Shown piece by piece: positions 21,851 through 32,658 of a stretch of DNA of 64,000 nucleotides; position 1 is the first letter of the stretch; each line of letters starts with the position of its first letter. The DNA comes from Paramacrobiotus metropolitanus (taxonomy: Eukaryota; Tardigrada; Eutardigrada; Parachela; Macrobiotidae), in the NCBI RefSeq assembly GCF_019649055.1, contig NW_026570321.1:310001-374000 (forward strand). The letters are read 5' to 3'. The notes beneath the pieces are model-generated. The model made no database searches, was not told where the DNA came from, and saw only the letters and a program-made list of their open reading frames with translations. A program made the position numbers and the translations under genes.

Positions 21851-22034
21851 TGTAACGGGGATTCCTGTCTCATGTATTAGTATGTACGAGTATGTGCTTG
21901 GTTGTCCCGCCTCTTGTATTTCCTATTCCAGTACGAGCGGTTCAGTATATATAGCGTTGTATTTCCTGCGGTATCTTCAGTCGTTGGGTTAGCAATATTT
22001 CGAGCAGTATCAGCCGGTTCCGTTGCCCGTTATA
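21851..22034 (+). repeat. 3' LTR
   Basis: It directly follows the purine tract and is followed by the taaa target duplication. Its high similarity to the 5' LTR implies a young insertion. Confidence 0.88.
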
Positions 22035-22529
22035 TAAAGCAAGTTTGTAACTGCACAGTTACAACCTTCAGGTGATTTATACCCTAAATACAGATATATA
22101 CACCCATCTCACACTATATGTCTCAATATTGTACACACTACATACTCGTAGAGAATCAATCGTTTCAACTGGAAGAACAGATCTCTAACATGGCCCATAT
22201 GTAGCAGTACAGAAATTTCTGTACTGTTTAAACAATATTTCAGGAACACATAAAAACTTCAGAAACAATATTTCTTATTATAAGCATATAATTTTTGTAG
22301 TATAAAATGTAGAGCATGTACCGAAGCAAAAAGTATTTTACGGTAAAACAATAGGTTTAGTTACAGTTAAGAACAACAATCAGCATATTGCACAGTACGT
22401 TAAGTAACACTGCTCGCGACGCGTATCAAAGTACGAGTACAATACAACTGAATAATAAATACTTCGCAAGGCACATCTAATTATTGTAAGCACGAGTACG
22501 ACTTAGGTTTCTTTAGATGGTCGTCCAGG

Positions 22530-25056
22530 ATGCATTCCAGTCGAATGCTAATTTCAGCGGGATGGCCGATCAGCGGCTGAATGTCGGCGAAGCGGTTCAT
22601 AAAGCGTTTATTGGTGAAAAATCAGAGATATGGCACTGATTGTTTAGGTTGAAAATACGCGACAGTTTATAGTTACTGTAACTGACGAAACTGTACGGAA
22701 CCTGAAGGAACTTGACGGAACCTGACGGAACCTATTAGAACTCTACAGAACTGTATGGAACCCGACGGAACTTGACGGAACCCAATGGAATTCTACGGAA
22801 CCTAATGGAACCTCATGGAACTCAATGGAACCGTACGGAACCTGACGGAACCTAATGGAACTCTACGGAACCTGACGGAACCTAATGGAACTCTACGGAA
22901 CTGGATGGAACTTGATGGAACTCTACGGAACCTAATGGAACTCTAAGGAACTGTATGGAACTTGATGGAACTCTACGGAACCTAACGGAACCTAATGGAA
23001 ATCTACGGAACCTAATGGAACTCTACGGAACTGGGCGCGTCCACGATCACTTCGGCCGCGTTACATTTCGGCCGCATACGTGCGTTCATTTCGGCCAACG
23101 TTCATTTTCGCCAAGGCTCACTTCAGCACTTTCATTTCGGCCGCCGCTCATTTAATGCATAGGACATTTGGCCATCTTCGGTTTCCCAAGTTTTCCTAAT
23201 TTTTTTGCTATCTTGCTTCGGTTTTCAAAAGGTTTTTAAGTTTTCCAGGTATTTTCTTTAGGTTTCTTAGGTTTCTCAAGTTTCTTAGATTTTTGAGATT
23301 TCTTAGGTTTCTTAGGGTTCTTATGTATTCTTAGACTTCTTAGGTTTCTTAGGTTTCTTAAGGTTCTTAGGTTTTTTTAGGTTTCTTAGATTTCTTAGGT
23401 TTTTTTTAGGTTTCTTAGGTTTTCTAATGGTTTTTTTAGTTTTGTTAGGTTTTGTTAGGTTATTCTTAGATTTCTTCGGTTTTCTTTGGTTATTCTTCGG
23501 TTATTCTTAAGTTAAAATTAGTTTATTCGTAGGTTATTCGAAAAGCTATGGTTCCATTTAGTCGTAGTTTCATCAAAAGTAACGTTTCCTTGCCCAAATT
23601 AGACCAAAGTAATCTTCGGCCGAAATGAGCTGCGGCCAAAGTGAGCTTTGGCCGAAATGAACGGCGGCCGAAAAAGTTTGGCCGAAGTGAACACGGCCGA
23701 AATGAAAACGGCCGAAGTGATCGGTAGCCAAAAACCTAAGGAACCTAAGAAACATAAAAGGCTAAGAAAACTATAAACACTTCAAAACCTAAAAAAGCTA
23801 AATTTTTAAAAAATTTAAGAAAGTCAAAGAAACCTGATAAGACTAAGAAAACCTAAGAAAACCTAAGAAACCTAAAAAACCTAAGAAAACCTAAGAAAAC
23901 CTTAAAAACCTAAGAAAACAAAGAAAACCTAAAAAAGCTAAGAAGACTATGAAAACTTGAGAACTTACAAATTCCAAAAAACCCTAACAAAACCTAAGAA
24001 CGCTAAGTAGACTGAAAACCTAAAAAACCAAGGAAATCTGAGAGAATTAAAGATACTGAAAAAACCTAAGAAATTTAAGTTCCGTTAATTCCATTAGGTT
24101 CCGTCAAATTCCGTTAAGTTTCATTAGGTTCCGTCAGGTTCCGTACTGTTCCATAGAGTTCCGTACAGTTCCGTCAAGTTCCGAACTGTTCCATAGAGTT
24201 CCGTACAGTTCCGTCAAGTTCCATAGAGTTCCATTAGGTTCCGTCTTGTTCCGTAGAGTTCCGTTAGGTACGTGCTCAGATTAACGTTGCCGTTTTTCCG
24301 CCTAAACAATCTGTGCCATATGTGAAAAATCAAGCCTTACGGGTCTACGGCTAACGTTCGTCAACGTACTGCAACTCACTACTCAACATACTTATAGTAC
24401 TCATTACGACTTACAAGGATCTTGTGGTGAACATGCACGCTGTGGCTGTAGTTTATAACCGTACTTTTAGTTCACGTACAGTTGTACTGAATAAATTTTA
24501 TACTGTATACGAGTTGTACTGAACAAATTTCATACGATACTGTACATGTACAAATTTTAGTGCAACTGTATATTTTGTACCGTATATAAATTTTATACGA
24601 GTACTGCATTTTATATTGCTCTATACAATTTGTATGTACCGTACTTTGGTGTAGTTTTATACGATTGTTTGCTAGTACGTACAAAATAACTGGGGTGCAC
24701 GTGAATCAGAGATTTTGATTGTTTGTTCAAATTATTCATCGGGGCTGCTCGTACATCAGAGATTTTCGTTGTTTGTTCACAAAAATTTCTACATACACTC
24801 CAGCAACTTACGGTCTCTATGCCATCACCTAGAATAGGTTTTGCATTTAATTTAAATATTATCTACACAGAGGTGGACGAAAAAGGAACAGAAGCAGCAG
24901 CAGCTACCGGTTTGAAAGTGGTGCCGGTTTCCTTAACGATTTTTCCTGAAGATCTTCAACGCGTTTTCAAAGCCGATCATCCCTTCTTATTCGCTATTCA
25001 GCACGATGAAACCGAACTGTTCTCTTTCTAGGACGAGTAGCAAATCCAGCTGCTTG
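22530..25056 (+). pseudogene. Serpin pseudogene in unit 1 (counterpart of serpin C)
   Basis: About 22530-22613 matches the last ~85 bp of the long first exon of serpin C (34437-34526), and 24870-25056 matches its reactive-loop exon. Everything upstream in serpin C (about 33170-34437, including promoter and most of exon 1) is missing here, so a deletion of about 1.25 kb removed the start. The loop exon keeps the hinge [10 protein letters not shown] but has lost one G in the codon after DET, shifting the frame to a stop within the final strand. The intron is expanded by the foldback element at 22625-24321. It cannot make a serpin. Confidence 0.85.
22625..24321. mobile_element. Three-tier foldback element in the serpin pseudogene intron
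   Basis: Outer ends share an inverted ATATGGCAC(T/A)GATTGTTTAG, and an 11-bp direct repeat gtgaaaaatca flanks the whole (22614-22624, 24322-24332). Going inward the left arm shows three repeat tiers: a 10-bp unit such as ctctacggaa (22680-23030), cacttcggccg-type units (23040-23150), then 'ggtttctta' units (23180-23500). The right arm shows the same three tiers as reverse complements in mirror order: aagaaaccta units (23735-24075), cggccgaaatg units (23610-23735 ahead of them) and ttccgttagg units (24080-24270). The centre near 23530-23600 is unique. Long TIRs made of short sub-repeats define foldback (FB-like) elements, and 9-11-bp duplications fit a MULE-type origin. No transposase is present. 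The paralogous intron in serpin C lacks it. Confidence 0.85.
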
Positions 25057-25639
25057 AATCAACCAGCAAAGGCCGACCTGGGATTTGCGCTTTTCTCAAG
25101 CTTTTCAAGCTTTAACGCTTTTCTAACGCTTTTCTGTTTTCAGTTTCTGCTTTTTCAAGTTTTTCTAACGTCATGCCGGCATGACAGTGTTTGTAACTAG
25201 TTTTTGTTCGCGTATAGATACGCCTGTTTGTTTAATTATTAGTCATGACTGTTTATGTAATTATATCATTCTGTTAAAGCAGGTTGAACAGCACTAAACA
25301 GACGCTGTTCTAGTCACTGCTGTTCTACGTTTTATTATTTCCTACTCTAGTACTGTACTGTCGACGGGTGAACGGCTGATTTACTTCGGCGCTGGTTTAC
25401 GTAGTTGTTTAACATCTAACAGGCGCAACCAGCCCAGCGTAAACAGTTTTACTAAGTACAAAATAAAGCAAAATACAAAATACAATGTTAATCATAAATT
25501 AGTAATGTAAGAAGCTTGAAGGTCGATTCCGCTAAAAACCATACTTGTATCCTTCTAGACTTCAGTGAGGTCACTCCCTTTTGACTGATACATCTGTAGG
25601 TTAACAGACCATACTTCCAGTTCTAAACCAGATCATCCT

Positions 25640-27795
25640 GGATTTTTATTTTCCGTGGTCTTCGATGCTTTCTCGCAGCACCGCAACCCATTCGTCACGA
25701 TTTTCTAGTCGCAACACTTCCTGACCGTGAGGAGAAACTCGAAGTTCATTCAACAACGACTTAGCCGCGCCGGTATTCTTAATCCCCGCCTCATCCAGTA
25801 CTTTCGTAAATTTGTCGGGCGACGCTGTGGCAATGCAGACGCAGGCGGCTGACTTGCGGTTGTTCCAGGGCCTAAAAACTTGTGCTCACATAGCACAAAA
25901 TGTGCTCACATAAAGGTGCGTGTGCTGACATAGATTGGAACTTGTGCTTAAAAACTGTCAATACTCCCCCCTTCTGTGTAATTAACCGGCTTCTAAATTG
26001 ATTTTTACTTTTGAGGGAACAAAATTTCGCAACAAACAAGAAAAAGCTACAAGCCAATGCGTGCAACGTTAAATTTCAGTGGGAGATGTGGCAGTGGGCA
26101 TGTCTTATACATAGTAATCACACTTCTTTCGCTGCAGAACTTTCGTGCACAATAGTGGTCTTGTTGACCGTAGTAACATCACCCGCGCTGTTTCCGTTAG
26201 CACTTATACAGTAAATGTTTTCGTACGCAGTTTGTAGCGTGCATAGGGTCGTATAATACTGAAAGCAATCTTTAATCAGCAAACCCAGAGAAATGGTTAC
26301 GTTGTCTTAGTTGACCTCCAGTTGGCAGGGTCGGGTGGAAAATCTAAAATTTACGCAAGCCGCGCATTTGCTCGCGGTGACTGTGTCATTTCCTGGACAA
26401 GTATCGTATGCTTCAACTTTCACGGGATGATCTTGTAGTCATCTCAGAGAACGACCTTCTGCCAGACATGCGGTATTCTAAGGGTTGCTCCAGCAACAAT
26501 GTGTTCATTTACAGAGAGAGTTTAAGAGGGAATGCCACCTGCGTAATGGAAACTATAGGGATCTTGTTATAGCCACCTTAATTACTACATTTTTCGAAAT
26601 TGCTAATCTACTTTTTTCTCATTTCCGCTGTTGGATTCATCCTACGAAACAGCATTATTAAAAAGTTCAACAAATGCACAGTAGTGCATTTGAGTTATAG
26701 CCAGAAGTATGGTTACTTTAAAACTTGCCCAGTGTCTACTGTATAAATGATAACGTTTAAACGTGGTGGGTAGTGGCTCATATATACAGATATCTACCTG
26801 TCGATAGTTTTACAGCTGCTAGTCGCAGCACTTGGAATGTCAGTCAACCATTAGAATATCTTAACGATCAAGCTCGAGGTTGTTTTAGTTTACTTCCTCT
26901 TTATCAAAGACCCGTTCGCCTGGTCCAAAACGGACACCATTGCTGAATGTCAACCGTAAGGTCATCAATGCAGCCTGGCCCCTGCCATGTTTAGAGTACG
27001 GGATAAAACGAATCGCAACACAAAACCTTCGCTAGTTTTATATATTATATACATCTATTCAACAAATTTGACAAACCGAAATATTTCTGAAAAAGAACGT
27101 AAATTTATTGGATTTCTTGTATTTTCTTGTCAAAAGCACCGTCGGCTTAGCTTCGCGCGAGGCTTTAATGCAGACTCAAAGCATTCACGAAAAATCCATT
27201 GTAGTACTGACAAACCATTTGCACAAAAAACGAACAACTTCGCCTTTTCACAGCTCACTTTTTTTGCAATAACTGTCAGTTTTACTAGATACGCATGTCC
27301 CTAAAATTTTCTGTGAATTTACCAACGCGAATTCTATCTGCATACACACTCGTGCGTCGTGGCTATGTCAGTAAGTATGAGAATACATAGCAAATAATCA
27401 ATACCCCCCTCTTTGCGAAATTAAGTGTGCTCACATAGATTTTGAAGATTTTAGGCTCTGGGTTGTTCGATTGGTTTGCTGAATAATAATGCAAGGCCGT
27501 CACAGTGTGAGGACACACGAGATACTGATGCTGCTCGAAAACGGTTTTAATCGCCTGCTGAATGTCTGCGTTCGATGAAGTGTGGCTATGGAACGTCTGT
27601 TTAACCTGCAGGAATCGTTAAATTATTGCACAAAAATACAGAATACTAAGACGTATTTTCTTGCCTTGGTAGGCAGAGTATCTGCCAAGCGTAAAGGTTT
27701 CCCACCTTCCGCAGCACTAGCGAACTCCTGGGAAAGGCAGTATCGCGGTTCGACAGCACGTGCAGTATCCGTTCAATGTTGCAAGGCATCTACGA
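25640..27795 (-). pseudogene. THNSL2 3'-end fragment in unit 1
   Basis: 25640-25865 and 27461-27605 match the last exon of the intact THNSL2 (35571-35939), split by a hAT-like insertion. About 27650-27795 matches exon 5 (35983-36123). Exons 1-4 are absent; similarity ends about 27795, where sequence resembling the zinc-finger exon begins. There are small indels (for example extra bases after 'cacttcctgac' near 25720). This is the truncated right end of duplication unit 1 and encodes no functional enzyme. Confidence 0.85.
25866..27460. mobile_element. hAT-like non-autonomous element with 8-bp TSD
   Basis: The element starts CAGGGCCTAAAAAC and ends ...TTTTAGGCTCTG, an imperfect terminal inverted repeat beginning CAG(G/A)GCC. 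A perfect 8-bp duplication ggttgttc flanks it (25858-25865, 27461-27468). The paralogous uninterrupted site is ggctgttc at 35795-35802 in the THNSL2 last exon. Subterminal 'tgtgctcacata' motifs recur three times on the left and once on the right. These are hAT superfamily hallmarks. At 1595 bp, no ORF resembles a hAT transposase with its dimerisation domain. Confidence 0.88.
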
Positions 27796-27818
27796 GTAGG
27801 TGATAAGAAATCCATAAA

Positions 27819-27893
27819 ATGTATTGCATAAAACAATTGTACCAGCATTTGAAGACAGCGCATTCTATACGGTTATGGTCATTGCGCAAATAG
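27819..27893 (+). pseudogene. Remnant of the C2H2 terminal exon at the duplication junction
   Basis: The tail of the family zinc-finger exon is recognisable: LYQHLKTAHSIRLWSL-like coding (from 'caattgtaccagcatttgaa') followed by a stop. It matches about 10005-10085. It lies immediately after the THNSL2 fragment, so it marks the start of duplication unit 2. The Cys half of the finger is absent. Confidence 0.7.
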
Positions 27894-28325
27894 ATCGCCG
27901 GATTCCGAGTTAATGCGTTCCTGTTCGAAAACTTGATGGCGAATAACTTTACTAGGTTTCTCATAATCACATTTATACATTTGTTTTCCATATTGAAAAA
28001 TTAGTTACTTAATACTCACTTTAGTATCTTCGCGCTACTGTACGTATTGTACATGCAACACTCTTGTGCAGCCGGAAAATGCCACACTTACTGGAGCACG
28101 GTCTGGAAATTGAACGTCTGGAATTTGAGATGCACATAACATTATGTTTTGATCATTTTTTAAATAAAAAACTTGCGACGTCTGCCAGTTACTTTCTATG
28201 CAGCTCATTTTTCCGATTTATCCATACGCTTCCGTCCAAGTGACATGTTTACTGACAAAGCCGGTGGAAAAGCCGGTTAGTGATGGCTCATCGCCTCATC
28301 GTACGTGCATCAACATGTGCAGATA

Positions 28326-28896
28326 CAGTGGACTTCAAAATTTTGTTACACTTATGTAATCACAAAACGCGCGCAATCAAGGACTTTTCTGTACTTGAAC
28401 AGCCAAATTTTGAACTGGCCATCGGCCTGCTGACATTAACGCTGACATTTTGCGCATCTCCCAACGGAAACCATCGAACGATATCTCAAACGAATAAGAA
28501 AAAAATTTCAAGAATTTTGATACTAAACAAGCTGTGTTTTATGAGATCTAAGAGAAAATCGACGCATCTAAAGTTTCTCGTAGACATAGCATAGGATTTG
28601 AATCCACGGTTTGGTTTCAGTTTTCACACGGAAATCGTATGCTTTGTCTACGACAAACTTAAAATGGCTTGATTTTCTCTTAGATCTCATAAAGGATGAC
28701 CTGTTTGGTATCAAAATTTTCGAAATTCTTTTCTCTTTCGTTTGATATATCGGTTGATGGTTTAGTTGAGAAATGCGCAAGGTGCAGGTGTTCAAAGTCT
28801 TGCACGTTCCTTTTCATTGGTCATTTGGTCCCGGCCATTTATTTTTATTGGTCATTCGGTCCCGGACCGAATGTAACAAAATTTTGAAGTCCACTG
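28326..28896. mobile_element. Foldback MITE with 25-bp perfect ends, TA duplication
   Basis: Ends begin CAGTGGACTTCAAAATTTTG and are perfectly inverted over at least 25 bp, with TA on both sides (28324-28325, 28897-28898). The interior has a second inverted repeat (about 28490-28600 against 28625-28735). The empty TA site is at 13313-13314 in unit 1, so the insertion is private to unit 2. Its inner arm resembles the MITE at 2928-3443. Confidence 0.88.
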
Positions 28897-29147
28897 TACT
28901 GTTCAATACCAATCAATAATGAGTCGGGCCTCAACAACTTGTACGAGTACCAAAGCTAAGGCACACTACGTTTAAAGAATAAACAAGCTTCAGGATGCAT
29001 ACGAGTATACGACGAACCAGTGCATCGTGCAGTAGAGTGGCATTTGCACTTTGGCCGATCATTAATTTTTATCACCTGAAAAAATCAAACTTTTGCTTTT
29101 CCACCGAATAGAAGTACTCGTATATAAGTAAATACACCGGCAGCATT

Positions 29148-30771
29148 ATGAGCACACCAGTTATACCAGACACCGACGCAATGGCTGCCGCTGTCATCGC
29201 CCCATTCTCCCTGGCCAACAACCAGTTCTCCCTGGATCTGTACGGGAATTTAATTGCCAGTAAACCCCGCAATGAAAACGGTTTCCTCTCGCCGTTCAGC
29301 GTCATGGCTGCACTGTCGATGGTCAATGTCGGTGCCAAGGGCAAAACCAAGCAGCAGATCCTCAAGGCCACCCATCTAGACAAGATGAACGACACCTTTA
29401 TCGACAGTGCCTTCATGTCGTTTTTTACCCGCCTGGCAGTCCATACCACCCCCTCAACCGCCCCTGCCATACCCCCCAACGAATGGACACGCCAGACGCC
29501 GTATTTAGCCATCGCCAATCGCGTGTATCTGCAGAAGGGTTTCAGTGTCAAGCAGGAATTTGGAGATGTGCTAAAAAATTTCTATCAGACCACGTTCGGT
29601 AAGGCTTGGTTAATATTTAAAATTTTAAATAACATCTAAATAAATAAATAAATAAATTTTAAATAAAATAAAATTTGTGCCGTAACAGAAAAAAGTACTC
29701 GGAACCAAAAGCTTTACAAAAAGTATTTTGTGAGATTTCATTCTGTTTTCATCGTTTAAATTCATTTCAGATCATTACCAAAACGACCTAAAACTGTTTT
29801 AATTTCAATTTGAGTTTCAATTCCAACTGCAGGTGAGGCGGATTTTGCGGGCAATGCACAGCAGGCGACACGCGACGTCAACCAGTGGGTTGAGAGTGTC
29901 GCCAATCATCGCATTCAGAATCTCTTCAGCCAGATTGAACCAAGCGTGAAATTGGCGCTGGTCAGTGCGATTTATTTCAAAGCCGAATGGGAGGACCATT
30001 TCCAGAAAGAGAGCACCGTGAACGGGGATTTTTTCGGGGAGGGGAACACCTTCAAAAATGTACCGTGTATGAAGCAGACTGATGACGAAGCAAAATTCGC
30101 CAAATTGGCGGATGTGGATGCTACCGGCTTAATTAAGCCGTACGCCCACGGAGCTGTCCACATGCTGTTCATTCTGCCCAATAAGAAGGACGGGCTGGCC
30201 GCGCTGGAGAAGAATCTCAGCCCCGACCACTTTGATATCAGCAAGTACCAGAGGGCGGAAGTGGAGATTTCCTTGCCGAGATTTAAGATCGAGAGTGATT
30301 TTAATCTCAACGCTGCTTTGAAACAAATCGGTATTGTGGATGCCTTCCAGGATAATGCCGATTTCAGCGGGATTTCCACGCAACCACCGCTGAAGATATC
30401 AGAAGTGGTTCATAAAACATTTGTCGGTATGTACACCAAGAAGACTCGTTTAAGAACATGCAATTGACAAAAATGTTTGAAAGTGGTTCACTTCAATATA
30501 AAATTAAGAAACGTAAGGCGGAGGCTGTAGAAAATGAAATTACGATTTTTTGCTAATTGTATGGTTATATGATGTTGCAGAGGTCAATGAGAAAGGAACC
30601 GAAGCGGCTGCTGCAACCGGCATGAAAATGGTGCTGTTGTCGGCAATAGAGTTCCCGGACGATATGAAGAAAGTGTTCAAAGCTGACCATCCTTTTTTGT
30701 TCGCCATCCAGCACCGCGAAACCGGCGCTATCTTGTTCATCGGACGCGTGTCCAATCCCAGTCCGGCATAG
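29148..30771 (+). CDS. Serpin B, predicted inhibitory, paralogue of serpin A
   Basis: Exons 29148-29598, 29833-30426 and 30581-30771 give 411 residues with the same phases as serpin A; exon 2 has one extra Pro codon. The first ~100 residues are almost identical to serpin A, including [18 protein letters not shown]. The hinge [10 protein letters not shown] is intact, and the loop reads [14 protein letters not shown], with predicted P1-P1' Leu-Ser and P2 changed from Pro (serpin A) to Leu. The P3' to P7' side also differs (AIEFPDD against AVFFPED). Differences concentrated in the loop while the scaffold is conserved suggest altered protease preference. No signal peptide is visible, so probably intracellular. 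Confidence 0.88.
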
Positions 30772-31716
30772 AGATGGCTGCACTACTTTAGGTGAACGAG
30801 TAAAGGCGAATAATCTTACAAACACTGTTTTTGGCGCAAATTATACAGCTTTTTTTTGTTTTGTCCTATAAGGGGTTAGTAAGTAAAATGAAAACACTTA
30901 CAACCAAGTGCGGTACGCAATTCGGAGATTAAAAACTTGAGCGATTATTCACAGGAGTTGTTCCGAATTGTCAAGAAGTTGGCCGATCAATAAAATTTGC
31001 GAAATTTCTTGATTTCTTCTTCTTCCATTAGCAGAGCGAAATAAAAGTTGGGTGATCAACAGCTTTCTTGGCTTAGCATTTTAATCGCTCGTGGTTTAGT
31101 CGCTCGTTTTTCATAGCTCACTTGCCTGTTACTCTACGGGTAGGTCGTCGATGTGTGCGTAGAAACCTTTTTGTGCTGCACTCATATATGCATGGAAAAT
31201 ATAGGCAGGCCAGTCGTAATTAGTACTTACATATAATTATTGTGTAATTTAGTAGATTGTAACTGCCCAGGTTAGCGCCTAAACGGTAAAAACCTTTCGC
31301 TCATCGAATCGAAACTTGTATAACAAACTTTGTTCTACATCTTTTCGGTGTTACGCACGACTTCTGACGTTAAACATACGGTTACGTAAGTGATAATTAT
31401 GCTGTCGCGCTACAAGCCTGCGACCCTTTGCTCATAAAATTTGTTTATATATAGAAGCGGAAGCTTTGCTTTGCGAAAAAAGATCGAAAACTTTTATTTT
31501 TTGTCATACTTGGATACCATCGACTGTACAGTAGCGCATGGTAAAGGTTAGTTTAGGCTAGGCTAGTTGCAAATCTCTACTGAGTTTTCGCCACTTGTTG
31601 ACGCAATATTCTGCTCCATCAGCTTGCTTTCAGTTTCGTTCGAGTACTCTGATCGTTTTCTGAAAAGGGTTTTGTTGTAAATATACGCGAGGCACAACGT
31701 TTAAGGTCCGGTGAAA
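30772..31716. other. Spacer between serpin B and glycosyltransferase 2
   Basis: Homologous in patches to 15232-16155, with divergent indels. No gene was recognised. Confidence 0.5.
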
Positions 31717-32658
31717 ATGCTAACTGTTATCCAGAGGGTCAAGCTTTTTATAGCACTGGCAACGCTAATTTTGGTAGCATCACTCCAGTTTAGGAAGAAT
31801 CTGTCGGACTTGTTGCGTCATCATCCACTGTTTTTGATCAGTAAATCGCTGCTGTATCATAGCCAGCCTGTTGCGAAAAGGGCTGTGCTATCACCGGGAA
31901 GTAATATCCCAAGTCTGATTGTGTTTGCCTTTAAAGACACCCCGAACGCACGTATCAATTTGGAGTTTTTCCTCCGGCACGGCCTGCACAATCAGGCCGA
32001 TTTTGTCTTCATCATCCAGGGCGGATTCAAGGGCAGCTACATGCCACCTATTCCTGCAAAGCCCAACATCAAAGTTATTTTGCGCAATAATACCTGTCAA
32101 GACTTAGGAGCTTACAAAGAAGTCTTAACTCACAATGAGTTGTACAAAAACTATTCTCGCTTCATCCTACTGAATGCCAGTGTTCGTGGACCCTTTTTAC
32201 CGTTCTGGTCGCAAAACTGTTGGAGCGATATATTTTTTTCACGGCTGGCTGGAAAGGTCAAGTTGGTGGGTACGACCTTTTGCTGCATTCCGAAACGACA
32301 TGTTCAGTCAATGATGCTAGCGACGGATCGTGTTGGTTTGAAGATCATCCTGCCTACCTTAAAATGCTTTGAGAACCATCAAGAAGCTATTCAAAAGGGA
32401 GAAATACGTCTTACTAACGCAGTGTGGAAAGCGGGGTTTGACGTCGACGTGCTGATGAATGCATATCGGGTGGGAATGATGCGGTTCAACTGTTCGTACA
32501 ATGATCCGAATTGGGAAGGCTGGTATTTCGGAATTAACATCAACCCATATGAAGTCGTATTTCCCAAGGTTAACCGCAACATTCAACAGAAGCTGATAAA
32601 TTTATATACGGATTGGCACTACAAGAGTAATTTCAGTAGTTATACACAATGTTTGTGA
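31717..32658 (+). CDS. RgpF-like glycosyltransferase-family protein 2, type II membrane
   Basis: A single exon of 313 residues, same length as copy 1, starting at ATG 31717 (the upstream in-frame codon is GTG). The motif order is identical (FVFIIQGG, DLGAYKEVL, FILLNASVRGPFLP, VKLVGTTFCCIP, NDPNWEGWYFG). Differences cluster in the N-terminal anchor and stem (residues about 5-60), whereas the lumenal domain is almost unchanged, which suggests the catalytic-like domain is under constraint. An AATAAA is at 32762-32767. The flank after it is the empty site of the LTR element found in unit 1. Function is inferred from family resemblance only. Confidence 0.65.
   Translation: MLTVIQRVKLFIALATLILVASLQFRKNLSDLLRHHPLFLISKSLLYHSQPVAKRAVLSPGSNIPSLIVFAFKDTPNARINLEFFLRHGLHNQADFVFIIQGGFKGSYMPPIPAKPNIKVILRNNTCQDLGAYKEVLTHNELYKNYSRFILLNASVRGPFLPFWSQNCWSDIFFSRLAGKVKLVGTTFCCIPKRHVQSMMLATDRVGLKIILPTLKCFENHQEAIQKGEIRLTNAVWKAGFDVDVLMNAYRVGMMRFNCSYNDPNWEGWYFGININPYEVVFPKVNRNIQQKLINLYTDWHYKSNFSSYTQCL

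Larger units (their letters stand above)
17236..22034 (+). mobile_element. Gag-only LTR retrotransposon (Ty3/gypsy-like ends)
   Basis: LTRs of 185 bp (17236-17420) and 184 bp (21851-22034) differ at only two positions by eye. Each begins TGTAACGGGG and ends CCCGTTATA, near-perfect inverted termini. The target duplication is taaa (17232-17235, 22035-22038). A purine tract aagagggag abuts the 3' LTR (21842-21850), and a TGG-starting candidate primer-binding site lies just inside the 5' LTR (17423). The interior holds one gag-like ORF and no protease, reverse transcriptase, RNase H or integrase, so it must have been mobilised by another element. The paralogous empty site is near 32770-32785 downstream of glycosyltransferase 2, confirming the insertion post-dates or is private to unit 1. 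Confidence 0.9.
10000..27800. repeat. Segmental duplication unit 1
   Basis: Order of homologous blocks matches unit 2: zinc-finger exon end, serpin A, glycosyltransferase 1, serpin pseudogene, THNSL2 fragment. It is longer than unit 2 because of LTR, foldback and hAT insertions and because of about 3 kb between 10.1 and 13.1 kb absent from unit 2. Edges are approximate. Confidence 0.85.

Noticed and set aside
22680-24270. Simple minisatellite array
   Set aside because: The repeat tiers are mirrored as reverse complements with flanking direct repeats, which a plain satellite would not show; called a foldback element.
22680-24270. CRISPR array
   Set aside because: Short repeats of 9-12 bp without unique spacers in an animal genome; not CRISPR.
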